This document shows positions 14,488 through 18,814 of a stretch of 18,814 nucleotides of DNA, in pieces (position 1 is the first letter of the stretch; each line of letters opens with the position of its first letter). Both the position numbers and the translations under genes were made by a program. Under the pieces are notes generated by a model. That model was given only the letters and a program-made list of their open reading frames with translations, did no database searches and was not told the origin of the DNA. This DNA is from CAYMLQ01 sp964390795 (GTDB lineage Bacteria; Verrucomicrobiota; Kiritimatiellia; RFP12; UBA1067): contig CAYMLQ010000072.1 of NCBI GenBank assembly GCA_964390795.1, forward strand, positions 1 to 18,814, in the 5' to 3' direction.

Positions 14488-15414
14488 ATGAGCAAGCCGG
14501 TCTGCACATTGCCCTTCGAGTACGTCGACACGCCTGAGCGGCGTGCGCTCAATCTCGAGTTCGACGGCATTGCGTGCGTGCCCGCACTCGGCTACAGCCA
14601 CTTCAAAAGCAGCAGGCCCTGCGTTTCCGAGCACACCCACCCGGGCTGCCTGGAGGTCACGCTCTGCATGCGGGGCTCACTCGTCTTCGAGTGCGGAGGC
14701 CGCGCGCACCGCCTGTTGCCTGGCAATGTGTTCGTGACCCAGCCGGACGAGTGGCACCGGCTCGGCACCAACCCCAAGGGGCTGGTCATGTACTGGCTCT
14801 TCCTGCGCCTCGAGCCCGCCACCCGCGCCCTGCTGCACCTGCCGACCGCCGAGTCCGACCTTCTGCGGCAGACGCTTCGCACCCTGCCGCACAACCCCTT
14901 TAAAGGCTCCGACCGTCTGCGCCAGGCGTTCCAGCGGCTCTTCCGGCTCTATGACGAACTGCCCGCCGGCACCTTCCGCAGCCTGGCCATGCGCGGCGCG
15001 GCGCTCGACCTGTTGCTCGCCCTCATCGAGGCCGCACAAAGCGTACCCAAAGTGCCTGGCGGCGACCGCATCGCGCGCCTGATTTCCGCCATGCGCGCGC
15101 GCCCGCAAGAGGATTACCCCACCGACCGGCTGGCACGCGAAGCCGCACTCTCCGCCAGCCAGCTCACCACCCGTTTCAAGCAGCTCACCGGGCTGCCGCC
15201 CTACACCTTCCTGCTCACCTGCCGCGTCCGCGCCGCCCAAGTGCGCCTGCGCGCGACGGACGAGTCCGTCACGCAGATCGCCCAGGAGCTGGGCTTCTCC
15301 TCCTCGCAGCACTTCGCGATGCAGTTCAAGCGAGAACTGGGCATCACGCCCAGCGCATGGCGCAGCGGCCAGCAGCCGCTGGTCCGCACGCCTGAGCCGG
15401 AGGCAGCCCCATGA
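14488..15414 (+). CDS. AraC-family transcriptional regulator
   Basis: A 308-residue regulator. The N-terminal cupin (about 30-110) has HTHPGCLEVTLCMRGSL and LLPGNVFVTQPDEWHRLG, the usual sugar-sensing fold of AraC proteins. The C-terminal double helix-turn-helix (about 195-293) has its first motif at DRLAREAALSASQLTTRFKQ and its second ending in the family signature IAQELGFSSSQHFAMQFKRE...GITPSAWR. The start at 14488 is chosen because a well-spaced promoter ends seven bases before it; in-frame sequence upstream reads through the MITE-like element and is unlikely to be coding. It is divergent from the lyase and so the likely regulator of the sialic acid cluster, with sialic acid or ManNAc a possible effector (inference). 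Its stop overlaps the next start (ATGA). Confidence 0.92.
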   Translation: MSKPVCTLPFEYVDTPERRALNLEFDGIACVPALGYSHFKSSRPCVSEHTHPGCLEVTLCMRGSLVFECGGRAHRLLPGNVFVTQPDEWHRLGTNPKGLVMYWLFLRLEPATRALLHLPTAESDLLRQTLRTLPHNPFKGSDRLRQAFQRLFRLYDELPAGTFRSLAMRGAALDLLLALIEAAQSVPKVPGGDRIARLISAMRARPQEDYPTDRLAREAALSASQLTTRFKQLTGLPPYTFLLTCRVRAAQVRLRATDESVTQIAQELGFSSSQHFAMQFKRELGITPSAWRSGQQPLVRTPEPEAAP

Positions 15415-16457
15415 CCCGCTTCTGCCGCCTCACCGCGCTCGCGCTCCCGCTTGTGCTCCGTAGCCTTGGCGAAGAGGGCCCGTCGCCTGTCGCCACCGAC
15501 ACCGCAGCCTCCTACCGCCAGGCGCACGCGTGCCTGACCTCCAACCGCTATACCGAAGCCGCAGCCCTCTTTGCGACCGCGACGTCCAGCACCAACGCGG
15601 CTGCCGCGGCCGCCGCCTGGCTCGGTCGCGGCGAAGCGCTCTACGGCGCCAAGCAATGGGGAGCCGCCGCCGCCGCCTACGACGCCCTGCTCAAGAACCA
15701 CCCGGACAGCCCGCTCGCCCCCAGCGCCCTGTGCGCGCGCGGCTTCTCGGAGGTTCAGTCCGGACAGCTTCCGCAGGCGCACGCGACCTTCACCACCTTC
15801 ACGCAGCGCTATCCGAACCACGCCCTCGCCGCCACTGCGGCCGACTCGCTCGAGACCCTCACCTCAGCGCTCGCGGCGCAAGCCAGGCAACAATCCGTCG
15901 CCGCGGTCAGCCGCGAACTGTCCGCCATCAACGCCTGGTTTCGCGAAGGGGCGTTCGACGACGCCCGCGCCGCAGCGGAGCGTTTCCTGCTGGCCCATCC
16001 CGATCACCCTCAGTCTGCCGAACTGCGTTTTCTGATCGCCACCTGCGCGCACCGGTCCCAGGACTTCAGCCGCGCCGCCGAGGCTTACCGCACGTTCCTC
16101 GGCGGCCATCCGCAGCACGCGCGGGCCGCCGAGGCGCGCGTCCACTTCGCGGACTGCCTGCTCCACGCGCAACGCTTTGAGGAGGCGAGCGCCCTGTATG
16201 AGAAGATCGGCGCGGAAACCGCAGACCCGGCACAGAAGGCCCGGTCGGCGCTCGCCGTCGGCGACTGCCGGGCGGCGCAAATGAACTGGGCAGAGGCGGA
16301 GCGTCTCTACCTGAGCGTCGAAGTGCTGCACGCCTCCGACGCGTTAAGGCCCGTGGCGCTCAAACGTCTCGCCGGACTCTACGAAAGCATGGGGCAACAC
16401 GACAAAGCCGCGCGGTGCCGCGACGACCTCGCACGCCGGTTTCCCGGCTGGAAGTGA
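15411..16457 (+). CDS. Exported TPR-repeat protein
   Basis: A 348-residue Ala-rich protein whose first 20 residues (MTRFCRLTALALPLVLRSLG) form a short signal-like segment. The rest is tetratricopeptide repeats, clearest at SYRQAHACLTSNRYTEAAALF, AAAYDALLKNHPDSPLAPSAL, AAAERFLLAHPDHPQSAELRF, AAEAYRTFLGGHPQHARAAEA and AERLYLSVEVLHASDALRP. The HPxHxxAxxA rhythm is like that of BamD/YbgF-type cell-envelope proteins. The start overlaps the AraC stop by ATGA, so the two are probably translationally coupled. It ends 15 bases from the convergent Sel1 gene. TPRs indicate a scaffold; the partner is unknown. Confidence 0.82.
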   Translation: MTRFCRLTALALPLVLRSLGEEGPSPVATDTAASYRQAHACLTSNRYTEAAALFATATSSTNAAAAAAAWLGRGEALYGAKQWGAAAAAYDALLKNHPDSPLAPSALCARGFSEVQSGQLPQAHATFTTFTQRYPNHALAATAADSLETLTSALAAQARQQSVAAVSRELSAINAWFREGAFDDARAAAERFLLAHPDHPQSAELRFLIATCAHRSQDFSRAAEAYRTFLGGHPQHARAAEARVHFADCLLHAQRFEEASALYEKIGAETADPAQKARSALAVGDCRAAQMNWAEAERLYLSVEVLHASDALRPVALKRLAGLYESMGQHDKAARCRDDLARRFPGWK

Positions 16458-16472
16458 CGGTGTGAGGCCGCG

Positions 16473-17999
16473 TCACTCCTGCTCCTGTTGCGCTACCGGC
16501 CCCTCGCGGATTCCCTCACCCTTCACCGCGCTCTCGACCCACGCCTTGTAGCCGTTCCGGAACAGCCACTCCGACGCGCCCACATGCCCCAGCATCGCCG
16601 CCTGTTTGCACAGCGCGACCGCCCTGATGTGGCTGAGGTTCACGCCTTGGCCGTGTTCGTGCAGCAGCGCCAGATTGTAGGCCGCATCGCCGAGTCCCTG
16701 CTTCGCCGCCTTGGCGAACCACTCCGCCGCCCGCTCGTAGCTCTGCACGACGCCTTCGCCGCGCAGGCAGAGCATCCCCAGATTGTTCTGCGCCGCAGGA
16801 AATCCCCGCTGGGCCGCCTGCCGGTAGAGCGCCGCAGCCTTCTCGTAATCCTTGGCCACGGCTTTCCCGCGGTAATAGAAGGTTCCCAACGCGTTGAGCG
16901 CATGGGGATTGTCTTGCCCGGCAGACTTCTCGTACCAATTGAGAGCGCGCGCGTCATCTTTCGGCACGCCCCGCCCTTTCTCGTACATCTGTCCGATGAG
17001 GAACTGCGCCATCGGGTGTTTCGCTTCGGCCGCCTTCGCCAGCCAAGCCAGCGCTTGCTGGTCGTCCTGCTTCAGCCCCAGCCCGTCGCGGTAGAGCAGC
17101 CCGATATTCACTTGCGCCTCGGCGTGCCCCTGCCCCGCCGCACGCCAGTACCAGACCCTCGCCTCGCGGTCGTCCCGCGGCACGCCCATGCCGCGCGCGC
17201 AGAAAAACCCATAGTTGAACTGCCCGTTGGGATTGCCCGCCTCAGCCGACTTCCTATACCACGTTGCGGCCTGCGAGAGATCCTTGGGAACGCCCCGCCC
17301 CTCCTGATAAAGCCAGCCCAGATTATTCATGGCGTTGGAGTGGCCCTTCTCCGCAGCGCGCCTGTACAGTTGCAGCGCCAGTTCCACGTCCTTCGGCACG
17401 CCGTGCCCGTGCGCGTACAGCGTGGCCAGGTTGTACTCGCCGTTCATGTTGGCCTGCATCGCGGCCAGCCGGAAATACTCGCTGGCCTTGTCGTCGTCCT
17501 TGGCCACGCCCCGGCCCTCGTAATACATCAGCCCCAGCGTGTTCTGCGCCAGCGCGTGACCCTGCTCCGCCGCACGCCCGAACCACGCGCGCGCCTCCTC
17601 CTGCGCGTTCAGGTTCACCTGGCAGTCCATCCCGATCAAGTATTGCGCCAGCGCGTTTCCGTCTTCGGCATACCTCAGCATCAGCGGACGCCCCTCGGAC
17701 AGGTACTTCGAGCGCGTCTTCTCCGGCACCTCGCAGAGCGGATCCTGCTGCGCGTACACCGCCAGCAGAAAGCGGAAGAACGGCTGCCCCTCATCGGCCA
17801 GCGCACGCACCCGCGCGACCGCCACGATGAACTCGTCGACGCTGCCCGCCGTGCGCGCGTTAACGAACAGTTCGACCGCCGCCTTCACCTGCTCGACCGC
17901 CGCCGCGGTCTCCTCGCCGGCGCGCACGCTCTGCGCCCCGCACACACAGGCAGCGCAGGCCGCCGCCCGCAACCACCCCACTCTCTTGCTGATCGTCAT
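16473..17999 (-). CDS. Exported Sel1-repeat protein
   Basis: A 508-residue protein with a signal peptide (MTISKRVGWLRAAACAACVCGAQSVRA as two parts: charged start, then Ala/Cys-rich core). After an N-terminal helical region of about 115 residues come ten consecutive Sel1-like repeats of about 36 residues, with the pattern AxxxLGxxYxxGxGVxxDxxxAxxWYxxAAxxGH, and a partial eleventh. All the repeats show normal conserved glycines and alanines. Sel1 proteins are solenoid scaffolds in envelope or signalling complexes. There is no strong Shine-Dalgarno. It is transcribed towards the TPR gene; a weak 7-bp inverted repeat (16453-16459 with 16471-16477) covers both stop codons but has no T-run, so it is not called a terminator. 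Confidence 0.88.
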   Translation of the reverse strand: MTISKRVGWLRAAACAACVCGAQSVRAGEETAAAVEQVKAAVELFVNARTAGSVDEFIVAVARVRALADEGQPFFRFLLAVYAQQDPLCEVPEKTRSKYLSEGRPLMLRYAEDGNALAQYLIGMDCQVNLNAQEEARAWFGRAAEQGHALAQNTLGLMYYEGRGVAKDDDKASEYFRLAAMQANMNGEYNLATLYAHGHGVPKDVELALQLYRRAAEKGHSNAMNNLGWLYQEGRGVPKDLSQAATWYRKSAEAGNPNGQFNYGFFCARGMGVPRDDREARVWYWRAAGQGHAEAQVNIGLLYRDGLGLKQDDQQALAWLAKAAEAKHPMAQFLIGQMYEKGRGVPKDDARALNWYEKSAGQDNPHALNALGTFYYRGKAVAKDYEKAAALYRQAAQRGFPAAQNNLGMLCLRGEGVVQSYERAAEWFAKAAKQGLGDAAYNLALLHEHGQGVNLSHIRAVALCKQAAMLGHVGASEWLFRNGYKAWVESAVKGEGIREGPVAQQEQE

Positions 18000-18095
18000 G
18001 CCGCTATCTTACACAAAACCTCCGCCCAGACACAACCAGAGACCGCTGGGAGATCAGGGCAAACGCATCTAAGGCGGGCTTTGCCCGCAACCCAA

Positions 18096-18165
18096 GAAGT
18101 CAGAAGTCAGGAGTCAGAATTCAGAATGAATTTCCCCATTCTGACTCCTGTATTCTGTATTCCCT
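18096..18165. repeat. Ten phased 7-bp words forming a hairpin
   Basis: Units in exact 7-bp phase are GAAGTCA, GAAGTCA, GGAGTCA, GAATTCA, GAATGAA, TTTCCCC, ATTCTGA, CTCCTGT, ATTCTGT, ATTCCCT. The right half largely repeats the left half in reverse complement, with a perfect 12-bp stem (18108-18119 with 18139-18150). Confidence 0.75.
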
Positions 18166-18188
18166 CACCTTATCGGCAACTTCAATCG

Positions 18189-18248
18189 GATTACGATCAA
18201 GATTAGGATTAAGAGGGATCGGCAACCCTCGTAATCGTAATCCTATCA
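18189..18248. repeat. Ten phased 6-bp words forming a hairpin
   Basis: Units in exact 6-bp phase begin GATTAC, GATCAA, GATTAG, GATTAA, GAGGGA and end GTAATC, GTAATC, CTATCA. A perfect 10-bp stem joins 18188-18197 with 18234-18243. It lies 23 bases after the 7-bp word tract. Confidence 0.7.
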
Positions 18249-18318
18249 GGTAAAACATTTCACATCTGTAATCCTGGCGCAATACCCCTGCAATCAGCAG
18301 ACATTATCTTATGTGTGT

Positions 18319-18814
18319 ATGTTGCAGTCACAATCCATCATCATTCCAGCTTACAATGAAGCGCAACGACTCGGGGCGACTCTGGAAACGATCGTGGCGT
18401 ATGCGACGAGCGGCGCCCGTGGCGCCTCGGCCTTGGAAGTGATTGTGGTTTGCGACGGCTGCCGCGACGCCACCGCGCGCGTGGCAGGCGCCTTCAAGGG
18501 CCGCCTGCCCTTGCGGGTGCTCGCCTATCCGGACAACCGCGGCAAGGGTTACGCGGTGCGTCAAGGCATGGCCGCCAGCACAGGGCAGGTGGTCGCGTTT
18601 ATGGATGCCGACGGCTCCACTCCGGTCAGCGAACTGGCGCGCTTGTCCGCCCCGATTCTCCGTGAAGAGGCCGATATCGTGATCGGCTCCCGCCGCGTCA
18701 AGGGCGCTACGGTGGAGGTTAACCAGTCTGTGAGCCGGCAACTTCTCGGGCGCGCGTTCGCGCTGCACGCGCAGGTGGTGCTGGGCCTCCGGGTTCAGGA
18801 CACCCAGTGCGGCT
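18319..18814 (+). CDS. Family 2 glycosyltransferase, partial (dolichyl-phosphate glucosyltransferase-like)
   Basis: The window ends inside this gene; 165 residues are visible. The start MLQSQSIIIPAYNEAQRL, the nucleotide-binding region VIVVCDGCRDAT, PDNRGKGYAVRQGM, the metal-binding FMDADGSTP, DIVIGSRRVKGA and DTQCG are the GT-A motifs of family 2 enzymes, closest in order and wording to ALG5-like polyprenyl-phosphate glucosyltransferases. These transfer a sugar from a nucleotide donor to a lipid carrier at the cytoplasmic face of the membrane. In the usual DDGSxD motif the second Asp-Gly-Ser is replaced by C-D-G-C. The ATG at 18319 has no clear Shine-Dalgarno; the frame just before it contains nothing family-like. 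It appears unrelated to the sialic acid cluster. Confidence 0.87.
   Translation, partial: MLQSQSIIIPAYNEAQRLGATLETIVAYATSGARGASALEVIVVCDGCRDATARVAGAFKGRLPLRVLAYPDNRGKGYAVRQGMAASTGQVVAFMDADGSTPVSELARLSAPILREEADIVIGSRRVKGATVEVNQSVSRQLLGRAFALHAQVVLGLRVQDTQCG

Larger units (their letters stand above)
18000..18318. other. 319-base gap filled with hairpins and tandem words
   Basis: This gap separates the divergent Sel1 and glycosyltransferase genes. It holds no gene that I can support. It contains a short hairpin (GCGGGC at 18074-18079 with GCCCGC at 18083-18088, three-base loop), the 7-bp word tract and the 6-bp word tract listed separately, and an AT-richer stretch at 18244-18318 that may contain the glycosyltransferase promoter, with no convincing -35/-10 pair. 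Confidence 0.6.

Noticed and set aside
16453..16477. Inverted repeat over the convergent TPR and Sel1 stop codons as a bidirectional terminator.
   Set aside because: The stem is only 7 bp with an 11-base loop and no T-run on either strand.
16790..17640. DNA-level tandem repeat in the Sel1 gene.
   Set aside because: The 36-residue periodicity is explained by diverged protein repeats; the DNA copies are not near-identical.
16488..18206. Long 572-codon open frame opposite the Sel1-repeat gene.
   Set aside because: The Sel1 repeats on the minus strand are unmistakable; the opposite frame is a periodic Arg/His/Pro-rich mirror of them.
18096..18248. CRISPR-like array.
   Set aside because: The units are 6-7 bp with no spacers and no cas genes nearby; it is a short-word tract.

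Overview
The window is about 18.8 kb of GC-rich bacterial DNA. It most resembles a Kiritimatiellota/Lentisphaerae-type (PVC superphylum) glycan degrader. That placement is an inference from gene style (secreted Asp-box sialidases, a GH2 enzyme, a kelch-sodium symporter fusion, Sel1 and TPR proteins) and from many intergenic palindromes and short-period tandem words. No rRNA or other marker gene is present to confirm it.

Layout. At 68-1921 (+) lies a B12-binding radical SAM protein that converges on the end of a long minus-strand cluster running from about 13955 down to 1918. Read in its own direction, the cluster is: N-acetylneuraminate lyase (nanA-like); a fusion of a NanM-like kelch propeller with an SSS sodium symporter; a broken sialidase coupled to it by an ATGA overlap; a remnant of a uroporphyrinogen-decarboxylase-like gene; a broken DapA/NanA-family gene; an exported GH2 glycosidase; a GH33-like sialidase; an exported helical protein of unknown function; a second Asp-box sialidase-fold protein; and a small DUF1543-like protein. 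An AraC-family regulator is divergent from the lyase at 14488-15414, so it is the obvious candidate regulator. It is followed by an ATGA-overlapping TPR protein, a convergent exported Sel1-repeat protein, and the 5' part of a family 2 glycosyltransferase cut by the window edge.

How the genes fit together (inference from families). Exported sialidases and the GH2 enzyme would trim sialylated host or dietary glycans. The propeller domain would equilibrate released sialic acid anomers outside the membrane, the fused symporter would import them, and the lyase would split sialic acid to ManNAc and pyruvate. ManNAc kinase and epimerase genes are not in this window.

Unusual structure. Three neighbouring genes at 8228-10356 are each damaged by apparent internal deletions or frameshifts, and most of that stretch is visibly less GC-rich than its surroundings. 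At least five long palindromic elements lie between or at the edges of genes; one sits exactly where the broken sialidase ends. Short-period tandem words of 6, 7 and 8 bp occur at four places. One is read in frame as the linker between the two domains of the radical SAM protein, and two form back-to-back hairpins made of exactly phased units.
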